A stretch of 64,000 bases of DNA from Streptomyces sp. P9-A4. GTDB lineage: Bacteria > Actinomycetota > Actinomycetes > Streptomycetales > Streptomycetaceae. The position numbers and the translations under genes are program-made. Position 1 is the first letter of the stretch. The number at the start of each line of letters is the position of its first letter. This document shows positions 50,103 through 58,786 of this stretch, piece by piece. The stretch lies in contig NZ_JAZIFY010000002.1 of NCBI RefSeq assembly GCF_036634195.1, forward strand, positions 124,001-188,000. The letters are read 5' to 3'. The notes beneath the pieces are model-generated. The model saw only the letters and a program-made list of their open reading frames with translations. It searched no databases and had not been told where the DNA came from.

Positions 50103-51536
50103 ATGGGGGATGCCCTGTTGAAGCTGACGGCTGCGGCGCAGGCGGAGGCGGTGCGCGGAGGCGAGGTCTCCGCCGCCGAACTGGTGGAGAGTCATCTGGA
50201 ACGCGTCGCCGAGATCAATCCGGAGGTGAACGCGATCACCCAACTGCTGGCGGAGCGCGCCCGGGAGGCAGCCGGACGGACGGACCGGCGGCGGGCGGCC
50301 GGTGAGGAGCTGGGGCCGCTCGCGGGCGTGCCGTTCACAGTGAAGGAGTCCACGGCCGTCGAAGGCGTGCCGACCACCTTCGGCACCCCGCGCTTCCGTG
50401 ATCTGGTCGCGCCGGCGGACGCGCCGCCGGTGGCCCGGCTGCGGGCGGCCGGGGCGATCCCGATCGGGCACAGCAACCTCCCCACCCTGATCCTGGCCGG
50501 GATGCACACGCGCAGCGAGCTGTTCGGGGACACGGTCAATCCCTGGGACCGCGGCCGGACTCCCGGCGGATCGAGCGGGGGTGACGCGGTGGCCGTCGCC
50601 ACGGGCATGGCCGCCCTCGGGCTCGGCAACGACTCCGGCGGATCGGTGCGGGTCCCGGCCCAGTTCTGCGGTGTGACCGGACTGAAGCCCACCACAGGCC
50701 GCTTCCCTGCCGACCACCGGATCCCCGGCCAGGGCGACCCCGGACCCGCCTCACAACTCCTCGTCACCGACGGGCCGTTCGCCCGGAGCGTGGGCGATCT
50801 GAGGCTGGCGTACGAGGTGCTGTCCGGTGCCGATCCGAGGGACCCCCGGGCCGTGCCCGTGCCCGCGTACGGGGAGGCCCTCCCCGGGCCGGTGAAGGTC
50901 GCGGTCGTGGCGGACCCCGGCGGGCACGGCGTCCACCCCACGGTGCGCGCGGCCGTCGCGGCCGCGGCCGACGCGCTGCGGGACGCCGGGTACGACGTAC
51001 GCGAAGTGCCGGACGTGCCACGGCTGGACGAGGCGCTGGACGTCTACGGGCGGCTCACCGTGACCGAGTTCGCCCCGAGCTGGCCGGTGGTGCGCGAGCT
51101 GCTCGGGGAGGGCGGCGACCGCTACGTCGGGAGGATACTGGAGCGGACCCCGCCCGCGAGCGCGGACGAGTTCATGAAGCTCATGGGCGTCTGGCTGAAC
51201 ATCCGCCGCTCCTGGGCCGAATTCCTCGACGAGCACCCGCTCCTGCTCGGCCCGTCGTTCACCGAACCGCCCGTCGAGCCCGGTCTGGAGTCGCGCGACC
51301 GGGCTGGGTGGGACCGTGTCGAGTCGGGAAAGCGCCTGTGTACGGTGACCAGCTTCGTGGGCGTGCCGGGAGTGGCCGTGCCGACCGGAACGGCCGACGG
51401 GCTGCCGACCGGGGTCCAGATCATCGGGCGCGCGTTCCGCGAGGACCTGTGTCTGGCCGCGGCCGAGTCGATCGAGGACCGGCTCGGGGTCCTCACGCCG
51501 GTCGACCCGCGAAGGGGCGCTCGGACCGCCGGATGA
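50103..51536 (+). CDS. Amidase signature family hydrolase
   Basis: 477 residues. The Ser-Ser-Lys triad is visible: Lys in LAGVPFTVKESTAVEGVPTT, the cis-Ser in TPGGSSGGDAVAVATGMAAL and the nucleophile Ser in GNDSGGSVRVPAQFCGV. The C terminus has the usual VPTGTADGLPTGVQIIGR. The family hydrolyses carboxylic amides; here the substrate is unknown. A divergent TetR gene with an operator controls the promoter region. No other gene is coupled downstream. Confidence 0.92.
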   Translation: MGDALLKLTAAAQAEAVRGGEVSAAELVESHLERVAEINPEVNAITQLLAERAREAAGRTDRRRAAGEELGPLAGVPFTVKESTAVEGVPTTFGTPRFRDLVAPADAPPVARLRAAGAIPIGHSNLPTLILAGMHTRSELFGDTVNPWDRGRTPGGSSGGDAVAVATGMAALGLGNDSGGSVRVPAQFCGVTGLKPTTGRFPADHRIPGQGDPGPASQLLVTDGPFARSVGDLRLAYEVLSGADPRDPRAVPVPAYGEALPGPVKVAVVADPGGHGVHPTVRAAVAAAADALRDAGYDVREVPDVPRLDEALDVYGRLTVTEFAPSWPVVRELLGEGGDRYVGRILERTPPASADEFMKLMGVWLNIRRSWAEFLDEHPLLLGPSFTEPPVEPGLESRDRAGWDRVESGKRLCTVTSFVGVPGVAVPTGTADGLPTGVQIIGRAFREDLCLAAAESIEDRLGVLTPVDPRRGARTAG

Positions 51537-51617
51537 GCCCCCGGGGCCACAGCGACCCCGCGGGCGGCCGAACTGACCGACCCAGCCGCCGTTTCCCAGG
51601 TCCGCACGTCCTTCTAA

Positions 51618-51716
51618 CACGATATCTCCGCCAGATGGGAGAAGGCCCAGAAGATCACCGACCCGGCCGCCCTGGAAGAGGCCGGGTCGGGATGCCTCGC
51701 GGACTACGTGCGCTGA
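51618..51716 (+). pseudogene. C-terminal gene tail of unknown family
   Basis: A frame without a start reads ISARWEKAQKITDPAALEEA then GSGCLADYVR and stops at 51716. Composition is protein-like, but the family is not recognised. It is the only coding-like signal between the amidase stop and 51790. Confidence 0.35.
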
Positions 51717-51789
51717 TCTCGGGATTCGTCCCACCGGTCATCCCCGGGGGCTTCTGCCGGCCCCCTTGTCTCGTATCCGACGATGCATC

Positions 51790-52183
51790 AGGAGGCGACA
51801 CCCGTCAGCAGAGCCGGGAACTCACCCGCGAGCAGCTGCTGCAGGCCGCGGCCGAACTCTTTGCAGAGCACGGCGTCAACGACACCTCGGTCGAGTAGAT
51901 CGTCGAGCACGCCAGCTACACCCGCGGCGCGTTCATCGCCGCCTACAGCGAGGCTCTGTACTGGGGGGCCGGCGGCCTGGTGCTCGTCACTGGCCTGCTG
52001 TTCCTCCTGCCGCACCGGACGCGCGACCGGAGCAGGGTGACCCTCCACCCCCAAGGAGTGCTCGCCCCCGGCCGCCAGGCCGGCCTGCTGCTCTGCCATC
52101 GACTGACGCCCGGCCAACTCGGCTTCGCGCTCATGGGAAGCGGGCCGATGACCGAATCCACGCTTGGAGAAACACAGTTATGA
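51790..52183 (+). pseudogene. Chimeric debris: TetR N terminus joined to MFS C terminus
   Basis: One frame reads ELTREQLLQAAAELFAEHGV and NDTSVE, then a TAG at 51896-51898, then IVEHASYTRGAF, clearly a TetR helix-turn-helix with a stop inside it. Without a frame change it passes into GAGGLVLVTGLLFLLPHRTR, the last membrane helix of an MFS transporter, and then low-quality sequence to 52183. The join near 51950 is a deletion between two genes. Confidence 0.6.
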
Positions 52184-52513
52184 GCGCCACGACCTACCAG
52201 GTCAACACGCACGGCAAGTTCGCCGAGCTCACGGATGAACAGCGTGCGTCCCCTGATCGCAGGGGCGGGCGAGCACGACCTGTTCAAGGCCCGGTTCACC
52301 GAGGAGGGCACCATCACCTACGAGCCGTCCCTGCGCACCTTCGCCTTCCGGGTCCTCATCCCGGCGGGCGAGGAGGACACCGAGGACCTTGTGATGGGCC
52401 AGGCCGAGGAACTGGCCGCAGCCGCCATCCGCAAGCTCGGGGGCGAGTACCGCGACCTCAGATCGGTCACCACCGACCTGTCCAAGATCAAGGTCAAGCG
52501 GAAGGGCCGTTGA
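52180..52513 (+). pseudogene. DUF6204-like protein, one frameshift
   Basis: From ATG 52180 the frame reads SATTYQVNTHGKFAELTDEQ and RAS; at a run of four C near 52250 it is lost. With one C removed it becomes RASLIAGAGEHDLFKARFTE and goes on to TFAFRVLIPAGEEDTEDLVM and TDLSKIKVKRKGR. The repaired protein of about 110 residues matches small DUF6204 proteins of Actinobacteria (unknown function). A single extra C suggests an error or very recent mutation. Confidence 0.7.
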
Positions 52514-52584
52514 GCCCCTTACGGAACCGGCCACGGCCGGGCCCACGGGCCGGGCAGGCCCTCAGAAAGGATGCGTTCCCTCTG

Positions 52585-53133
52585 ATGACACCCGAGCAAC
52601 TCGCCATCGAGCTGGCCGATCCGGTGCTGCGCCGGGTCTTCTCAGCAGCCGCCCTCGGCGCGTCGACCTCCGCGGAGATCCTCTCCGCCTCGGGGCTCGG
52701 CGCACCGCAGGCCGCCCCGGCCATCGGCCGGCTCGTCCGCAGCGGACTGCTCGTCCAGGGGCGCGGCTCGCTGGCCCTGCAGGACGACGCACTCACCGCG
52801 GCCGCGGAGACCGCCGCCCAGCGTGTGGCGGAGGAGACCGCCGCCGACCAGCCCGACCCGCAACTGCGCGGCCACATCCGCGGCGGCGTCCTGGTCAACG
52901 TGCCAGAGGAGGACGCCGCCGCCCGTCGCGCGGTCCTCGGGCACGTCGCCGAAAGTACTCTCGCCGTCGGCGACGACTACGACGAGCGGACCGTGACCGA
53001 CCGCCTGCAGCCGTGGTGCGAGGGCGGCGCACTGGACGCCGTCTCGTTGCGGCGCGCCCTCGTCGACGACGGACTCCTGGCCCGCGAGTCCGGATGCTAC
53101 CGGCTCGCCGCCCCTGTGGGCACCGCCCAATGA
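52585..53133 (+). CDS. DUF2087 protein with winged-helix N terminus
   Basis: 182 residues from ATG 52585. Residues 1-60 form an ArsR-like winged helix (PVLRRVFSAAALGASTSAEI, APAIGRLVRSGLLV). The C-terminal half is a DUF2087 domain, with DDYDERTVTDRLQPWCE and DAVSLRRALVDDGLLARESG. DUF2087 proteins are thought to be regulators. It is 72 bp downstream of the DUF6204 gene on the same strand and may form an operon with it. Confidence 0.82.
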   Translation: MTPEQLAIELADPVLRRVFSAAALGASTSAEILSASGLGAPQAAPAIGRLVRSGLLVQGRGSLALQDDALTAAAETAAQRVAEETAADQPDPQLRGHIRGGVLVNVPEEDAAARRAVLGHVAESTLAVGDDYDERTVTDRLQPWCEGGALDAVSLRRALVDDGLLARESGCYRLAAPVGTAQ

Positions 53134-53571
53134 AGACCGAGGACGGGCCGCGCGGGAGCTCGGGCCGTCAATTCGGCTGCGGCAACACGGCGGGTCCTCG
53201 ACCGTGTGACCATGGCCGGGTTCGCTTCGGAAGCGGAACTGCCGTTCGCGTCCACCCGGCCATTTCCCACCCAGCTCGACGGCATGCTCAGCCGGACAAC
53301 CTACAGACCTGCTGCGCTCGGCCGATTGAAGTCAGGGGCTCAGGACGGTCCCATTGCCGGGACTCAGTACAGTGGCCATGCTCCGTCGCCACCAGAATCC
53401 ATTGTGCTCGCAGGGGTCGGCGGCGGTCACCAACGGCGCTCGGAAGGAGCGCTTCCGCACAGCAAGTGCCGTGGTCATGGGCTGTCTGGACGAGTGCCTC
53501 GCTACAGGGGTTGGTCGGGATCGGCTCGGGTGAGATGGACGGTCAGGGCCGGTGGTGCCATGGAACTCATG
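53134..53571. other. Region without a recognisable gene
   Basis: About 440 bases between the DUF2087 gene and the phytase-like fragment. Open frames exist, including one starting at ATG 53130, but none shows a recognisable family, and codon bias is weaker than in neighbouring genes. Confidence 0.4.
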
Positions 53572-54154
53572 TCATGGCGGTACGGCTGTCGAGCCAGGTG
53601 CCCCGGTTCCAGCACCTCGGTTGTCTTGCGCTCTGGCGCACGCGGGCGTGGCCCTCGGCGTTCGACGAAGGACGAGCGCGACGATCTGAGTGACCTCTTC
53701 CTGCGCGAAGTTGTCGTCGCTGGCCAAGAGCAGAGTTCGTTCGCCGCCCGGCAGGGTCGGGCCCCAGGTCATGCCCTCGGTGTTGTCGACCGTGGACAGG
53801 CCCAGGTCGTGGAAGTCCGCGACCAGCTTCTTGCGCATCGGCACGACCTTCTGTCCGGCCAGGGAGTCCATGTCCCGCACCTCGAACGCGCCGTGGGTGG
53901 TGGTGTCATTGACGCGGATCTCGAAACCCGCGCCTGCCACCCAGGTACGTTCGAGTACGAGGTAGCGGCCGGGGGTCTTCGGGGAAGGCGAGGATCGCGG
54001 GCCGGCCGGTGTCTGTGGCCCCAGGGCTGGACGGGTCGGGCGCGGCAAAGATCTCCTCAAGGGGGTAGGCGAACTGGCCGAGCACGTCGCCCTTCCGGAT
54101 CTGCTGGGCGAAGCGGATCAGGGCGCCGTGATTCAGGTCGGGCTCCGAGCCGTC
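53572..54154 (-). pseudogene. Phytase-like esterase gene, 3' part, frameshifted
   Basis: On the minus strand coding sequence starts at the IS border (SEPDLNHGALIRFAQQIRKG, DVLGQFAYPLEEIFAAPDPS), changes frame near 53970 at a C-rich run, and continues YLVLERTWVAGAGFEIRVND, KKLVADFHDLGLSTVDNTEG and TLLLASDDNFAQEEVTQ. This matches the C-terminal part of the esterase-like-activity-of-phytase family. The 5' part was lost at IS copy B, and the frame ends at 53572. Confidence 0.65.
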
Positions 54155-54158
54155 CTAG

Positions 54159-55048
54159 GCAGTGTCTTCAAATGATCACCGCTGGTGGATCATGGTGTCG
54201 TGATACGCCGCCATGAGCTGTTTGATGCCGAGTGGGAGTTCGTCCGGCCGCCGCTGCCCGAGTCGTTGCGGGGGCGGAAGCGGCTGGACGACCGCAGGGT
54301 GCTGAACGGGATCGTGTGGAAGTTCCGGACCGGGACGGCCTGGCGGGACGTGCCCGAGCGTTACGGCCCGTGGGCCACACTCCACACGCGTTTTCGCAGG
54401 TGAGCGGCTGACGGAACGTTCGACCGGATGCTACGGGCCGCGCAGGCGAAGGCGGACGCGGCGGGCGACATCGAATGGCTGGTGTCGGTGGACTCCACGG
54501 TCGCCCGCGCCCATCAGCACGCGGCCGGGGCCCGAAAAAGGGGCTCCGCGACCCGGCCCTCGGCCGGTCCCGAGGCGGCCTGACCAGCAAGATCCACCTG
54601 GCCTGCGACGGGCGGGGCCGTCCGCTCGCCTTCGTCGTCACGAGCGGCAACACCAACGACTGCACCCGGTTCACCACGGTCATGGAAGCGATCCGGGTGC
54701 CCCGGATCGGACCGGGACGGCCCCGGACCCGGCCCGATCACGTCCTGGGCGACAAGGGCTACAGCTCGAAGGCGATCCGCGCCTGGCTCCGCCGCCGCGG
54801 GATCCCGCACACGATTCCCGAGCGGGCCGACCAGGCCCGCAACCGGGCCCGGCGAGGCAGCCGCGGAGGCCGCCCGCCGGCCTTCGACCGCGAGGCATAC
54901 AAGCACCGCAACGTCGTGGAACGCTGCTTCAACCGCCTGAAGCAGTGGCGGGGCATCGCCACCCGATACGACAAGACCGCCCAGTCCTACGAAGCCGCCG
55001 TCGCCCTCGCCTCACTCCTGATGTGGGCGTGACATTTGACGACAGACC
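54159..55048 (+). mobile_element. IS5-family (IS427-like) insertion sequence, copy B
   Basis: 890 bp, the same length as copy A at 24453-25342 and in the opposite orientation. It is flanked by CTAG at 54155-54158 and 55049-55052. The ends (GCAGTGTCTTCAAATG and the complement of CATTTGACGACAGACC) match copy A with few changes. Confidence 0.85.
54185..55032 (+). pseudogene. IS5-family transposase of copy B, premature stop
   Basis: Same two-frame layout as copy A, with the A-run slippage site and GRSRGGLTSKIHLACDG, LGDKGYSSKAIR and VVERCFNRLKQWRG. In the first frame the codon after FRR is TGA (54401-54403) where copy A has TGG, so the N-terminal domain is cut at residue 72. The frame after the stop remains open. 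The element could move only with help from another copy. Confidence 0.8.
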
Positions 55049-55375
55049 CTAGCCCGGCCGGGCCCGACCTGGCTCGCTGTCCTCATCTTCAGCGGCTACC
55101 TGCAGTGGGCGACGGCGACATGCATTGGCACCACCCAGCGCTCCGTGCAGCAGCAGACCAGTCCCGGGCGACTCCGCTCTCGAGTCCAGCAGACCGGCCT
55201 GTGGCTGACCACCGGCACACTGCCGGTGACCGCCCTGGCCGCCGGCGCCCTCACCGCCCTTATCAGCGTCCGCACCGTGATGGCCATCGGCACGCTCGTC
55301 CTCATGCTGTCCGTGGGGCTCCTGTGGCGCTCACCTGTCCGGCATCTGCCCGCCATGGACGAGGGAGCCCGGTGA
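55049..55375 (+). pseudogene. MFS transporter, C-terminal fragment
   Basis: Open from the IS border: PTWLAVLIFSGYLQWATATC, QQQTSPGRLRSRVQQTGLWL, then two hydrophobic helices (TLPVTALAAGALTALI, VMAIGTLVLMLSVGLLW) and a stop at 55375. These are the last helices of an MFS protein. The 5' part is missing; sequence left of the IS belongs to a different gene, so the IS marks a rearrangement rather than a simple insertion. Confidence 0.6.
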
Positions 55376-55535
55376 AGGGCTGTCCCCTCCGCAGGCGGGG
55401 GCGTGTCTCTCCCGACCTCCGCAGCGGCATCGTCGGCGTTTCGGCCAACCACCCTTCACTGCACTCCTGTTGCGGGAAGCGGGTCGATGCTGTGGTCGGG
55501 TAGCCGGATCACGTTGCCGTGACCCGGCCCCCTCA

Positions 55536-55570
55536 GAACCGGACGTGCGAGCTTTCCCCGCATCCGGCTC
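55536..55570 (-). ncRNA. Group II intron domain V
   Basis: A 35-nt hairpin read on the minus strand: GAGCCGGATGCGGGGAAAG pairs with the following GCTCGCACGTCCGGTTC, with the GAAA tetraloop-like tip and the two-nucleotide bulge typical of the catalytic domain V. Confidence 0.85.
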
Positions 55571-55604
55571 AAGCAAGCCCCATGGGCTTCGCAGGCCAGC
55601 AGGG

Positions 55605-57365
55605 CTATGCGGTCCGATTACTGTCGCCAGCGTGGTGCTGGCGGTGGCATTCGGAGTGCACGAGGCGAAGGTTGTTCCGCTCGTCCGTGCCGCCGTCTCG
55701 CCGGTAGGTGAAGTGATGCTTGTGGAGCATCTTCTTCGAGGCCGCGAACCAGTTGATCCACTCGCGTGGGCTGTCCGGTTCGTACTCGGCTCCGACGATC
55801 AGCGCCTGCTTGCAGAGAGGACAGAGCCCCTGCTGCCGGACCGCCAGGAGAAGACTCGTCTTGTCCATCGGCGGCGGCGCTTTCCTGCGGCGGCGGTCCC
55901 GCCAGTACTCGGTCAGCTCGGGGTCGTCCGGGGACGCTCCGCCCTTGACGAGCTGGTGGCGGACGATGCCGGTCCAGGCGAATTTGATGAGGAAGGCGCC
56001 GCTGTCACGGTCGCCGAACACCCACCGGTCTCGCCGGGACGGGTGGAATCTGCCGAAGTACCGGGCCGCGACCCAGTGACTCGACTTGTTGCGGTGTCGG
56101 CGCCTGGCCCATTTGAAGGTCAGCCGCCACATGTAGTGATCCAGCGACGAGAACGTCGTCGTGGACGCCACCGCCCGGTAGTAGGCCGCCCAACCGCGAA
56201 CGATCGGGATCAGCCTGCGCAACACAGCCTCGGCATTGGACCCATGTAGGGCCTTCGCCTCGGTCCGCAGTCGCGCCCGGAGCCTCGCGCAAGCCGCTGT
56301 GCTCGGCTTGATGATCAGCCTTCCGCCCGTGCGGCGGACGGTGAAACCGAGGAAGTCGAACCCCTTATCGAGGTGGACGACATGGGTCTTCTCCTCGTTG
56401 AGGCGAAGACCCCTCGGCTCCAGCCAGTCCTCCAGCCGGGCCCTGACCTGGTGCACCTGTTCCTCGTCGTGACAGAGCACGACGAAGTCGTCGGCAAACC
56501 TCACCAGCACCGGAGTGCCCGGCATGGCGCCGGGCTCACGCCCGGCCCGCACCGTGTATTGGCACCCTGCGGCCTGTTCCAGTCCGTGCAGAGCAACGTT
56601 CAGCAACAGCGGGCTGATCACACCGCCTTGAGGAGTTCCCTCCTCGGTCGGTGCGAACCGGCCGCGGTCGATCACGCCCGCCTTCAGCCAGCCTGCGATC
56701 AGGTCCCTGGCGGGGAACTGGCCGAGCATGGTCATCAGGTGGTCGTGGTCAATACGGTCGAACGCCGCCGACAGGTCCGCGTCCAGGACCCACAGACGCT
56801 TCGGGTTCTTGCCCTTCACCGTCCAGAAGATCGCGGATATCGCGTCCTGACAGCTGCGGCCGGGCCGGAAGCCGTAAGACCTCGGCTCGAACCGCGCTTC
56901 CCACTCAGGCTCCAGCGCGTTCTTCACGCGAGCCTGGAGAACCCGGTCACGGATGACCGGAATACCGAGCGGTCGTTGCTTCCCGTTGCTCTTCGGGATG
57001 AACACTCGCTTGACCGGCCTGGCCTTCCAGGGCTTCGACGACCGATGGATCTCGGCCGCCAAGGTGCCTCTCGCCTTCGGCGTGAGGGCCAGTTCCCCGT
57101 CGATACCAGCGGTCATGCGACCACTGCTCTGCTGCGTCACCCGCTTCACGCTGACCAGCGTGTTGCTGCGGCTCCGCAGCATGAGCTTCTGCAAGTTGCG
57201 GACCTTCTTCAGGTCCCCGTCCTGCGTCGCCTTGAAGATCCTCTGCCTCAGCCGCCGTACGTTCTCCTCGCAGGTGGCCCAGTCGATGCCGTGCCAGTCG
57301 AGCAAGTCGTCCTCGGGTCCGTTCACCGCAGACGAGGGCATCACGACAGGTGCCGTGATCTCCAT
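55605..57365 (-). CDS. ltrA: Group II intron reverse transcriptase/maturase with HNH-like endonuclease domain
   Basis: 586 residues, uninterrupted. The RT domain has PVKRVFIPKSNGKQRPLGIP (about 117-136), RLWVLDADLSAAFDRIDHDH, GTPQGGVISPLLLNV (243-257) and the active site FADDFVVLCHD (290-300; FADD in place of YADD). A maturase X domain follows (GWAAYYRAVASTTTFSSLDH). The C terminus has zinc-type CPLCKQAL and HKHHFTYRRDGGTDERNNLR with LVHSECH, an HNH nuclease. All parts needed for splicing and retrohoming appear present. Confidence 0.92.
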   Translation of the reverse strand: MEITAPVVMPSSAVNGPEDDLLDWHGIDWATCEENVRRLRQRIFKATQDGDLKKVRNLQKLMLRSRSNTLVSVKRVTQQSSGRMTAGIDGELALTPKARGTLAAEIHRSSKPWKARPVKRVFIPKSNGKQRPLGIPVIRDRVLQARVKNALEPEWEARFEPRSYGFRPGRSCQDAISAIFWTVKGKNPKRLWVLDADLSAAFDRIDHDHLMTMLGQFPARDLIAGWLKAGVIDRGRFAPTEEGTPQGGVISPLLLNVALHGLEQAAGCQYTVRAGREPGAMPGTPVLVRFADDFVVLCHDEEQVHQVRARLEDWLEPRGLRLNEEKTHVVHLDKGFDFLGFTVRRTGGRLIIKPSTAACARLRARLRTEAKALHGSNAEAVLRRLIPIVRGWAAYYRAVASTTTFSSLDHYMWRLTFKWARRRHRNKSSHWVAARYFGRFHPSRRDRWVFGDRDSGAFLIKFAWTGIVRHQLVKGGASPDDPELTEYWRDRRRRKAPPPMDKTSLLLAVRQQGLCPLCKQALIVGAEYEPDSPREWINWFAASKKMLHKHHFTYRRDGGTDERNNLRLVHSECHRQHHAGDSNRTA

Positions 57366-58234
57366 GTCCGCCTCCGGTGTCTAACTTGTCCCTTGGTTCG
57401 AGCGTCGTTGCAATGGTGACTTCAAAGGCTCACCTGATCCACGTGGGCGCCCTTTCGGGCCGGGCCACCAGGACCCGTATCCGGCGAGTTATGCGAGAGC
57501 GGGTGAAGGTCCCAACTCTCGGTTTCCTCCGGCCTTTCGGCCCGCCGGCCTTCGCTTCTTCGATCTTCCTTCGCCCGCCGGGGACTTCAGCCTCCCTTGC
57601 GGTCGGCCTACCAAGCCAGTGGCTTGGACCCCGTCGGGGTTTCCACGTTCCGCACCAGTAAGACGCGGCTGGGGTGGGCGCCCCCTCTACCCCGGGACCA
57701 GCGGTGTCCTCCCTCCGGGCTCAGTTACCCGAAGGTCGCTTGGCGCCTTCCAGCACCGGGTCCGGTGGCCGCCGCCAACACGCCATCGACGCGGCCTTAA
57801 CGTCACGGGGCATCATCGAGGGTTCACTTGCGTTCACCCGTCCAGCCTTCCCCTCGCCTGTTGCACCCCGATGGCCGGGACGCTCTTGGGCTTGAACGCT
57901 CCGCTTCACACCCCGCCGTTACCAGCGACGCATGGGAGCGCGAGGACGGACCTTGGACACTGGCCCGAAGTTCAGCCGATCGATACCTCCTTCACGTGGC
58001 TGTCCTTACTTACCTGGAGCGACTTCGTGTCGCACACCGAGTGCGCTAGTTGGCGGGTGATATTCCCTTCGGTGCAGGTCGCCAGCATGCGGAGGGAACT
58101 GGTTGGCGGATCTTGAAGGCGATAGTTGACGGGCGGGCATCCGTCCACGAATCCCTCACCGTCCGCGTGGAGTTCGACCACGAGACCCGGCACCGCACCG
58201 ACGTCGCCTGGACGATCGCCGAGGCGTCGGCGCT

Positions 58235-58696
58235 TCAGTCGGCGTTGTGGGTGCGCAGCTGCTCGGCGGCTTCCTGGTAGGCGTCGGCGGCGCGGGCGAA
58301 GTAGTCGAAGAGGACTTCGAGCTGCTCGGGCGAGTAGCCCCTGAGGAGCTGGCCGATCCGCTGCCGGGCCGGGGTCATGACCCGGTCGAGGTCGGCGGGC
58401 TTGCCGATCGGTTCGACGATCACCTTGCGGCGGTCTCCGGGGTCCGGGGCCCGGCGCACGTAGCCGGCCTGTTCGAGGCGGTCGATGAGGCGGGTGGTCG
58501 GCCCGGTGGTGAGGCCGGTGCGGGTGCCGAGCTCGCCGGGGGTCATCGGGCCGGTCAGTTGAAGGATGTTCAGCGCGTAGAGGTCGGTGGCGCCGAGCTC
58601 GCAGGCCTTGGCGCTGGCATGGCCGTGCAGCATCACGGCGCTCAGGTACCGGCGGTAGACCTCACTCGCATCGGATGGCACGGCAGGCGTTGACAC
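58235..58696 (-). CDS. MarR-family regulator
   Basis: 153 residues from GTG 58696, which has GGAGGAG just upstream; GTG 58708 is possible. The winged helix is seen in MTPGELGTRTGLTTGPTTRL (about 52-71) and IDRLEQAGYVRRAPDPGDRR. It is divergent from the SgcJ-like genes, with small palindromes in the 90-bp space between, so it probably represses that operon and itself and responds to a small phenolic or oxidative ligand as many MarR proteins do. Confidence 0.88.
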   Translation of the reverse strand: MSTPAVPSDASEVYRRYLSAVMLHGHASAKACELGATDLYALNILQLTGPMTPGELGTRTGLTTGPTTRLIDRLEQAGYVRRAPDPGDRRKVIVEPIGKPADLDRVMTPARQRIGQLLRGYSPEQLEVLFDYFARAADAYQEAAEQLRTHNAD

Positions 58697-58716
58697 GGGC
58701 TCCTCCACTCCCTAAT

Positions 58717-58768
58717 CTCTTCCTTAGCGAAGAGAAATCCTCAACGAAGAAACTTCTTCAAAGAAGTT
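58717..58768. promoter_or_regulatory. MarR operator region with two palindromes
   Basis: Two inverted repeats lie between the divergent genes: CTCTTC/GAAGAG (58717-58734, 6-nt spacer) and AACTTCTT/AAGAAGTT (58751-58768, 2-nt spacer). The second ends 19 nt before the ATG at 58787. This AT-rich stretch stands out from its GC-rich surroundings and fits MarR binding sites over both promoters. Confidence 0.65.
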
Positions 58769-58786
58769 ACCATGGAAGGGGAGACC

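Larger units (their letters stand above)
55495..58035 (-). ncRNA. Group II intron, apparently complete
   Basis: On the minus strand the intron starts at 58035 with GTGCGACACGAAGTCGC, matching the GTGYG 5' consensus. About 670 nt of structured RNA (domains I-III) precede the maturase gene. Domain V is at 55570-55536 and domain VI at about 55531-55500, a hairpin with arms GCCGGGTCACG and CGTGATCCGGC around GCAA, followed by an unpaired A and an intron end in AC at 55495. Total is about 2,541 nt. Open frames on either strand in 57366-58035 are shadows of RNA structure. The exons (ending CTCGGT, resuming CACAGC) do not belong to a recognised gene. Confidence 0.85.

Noticed and set aside
57377..58116. 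Several overlapping plus-strand frames of 60-165 residues
   Set aside because: They lie in the structured 5' half of the group II intron and show no protein features.
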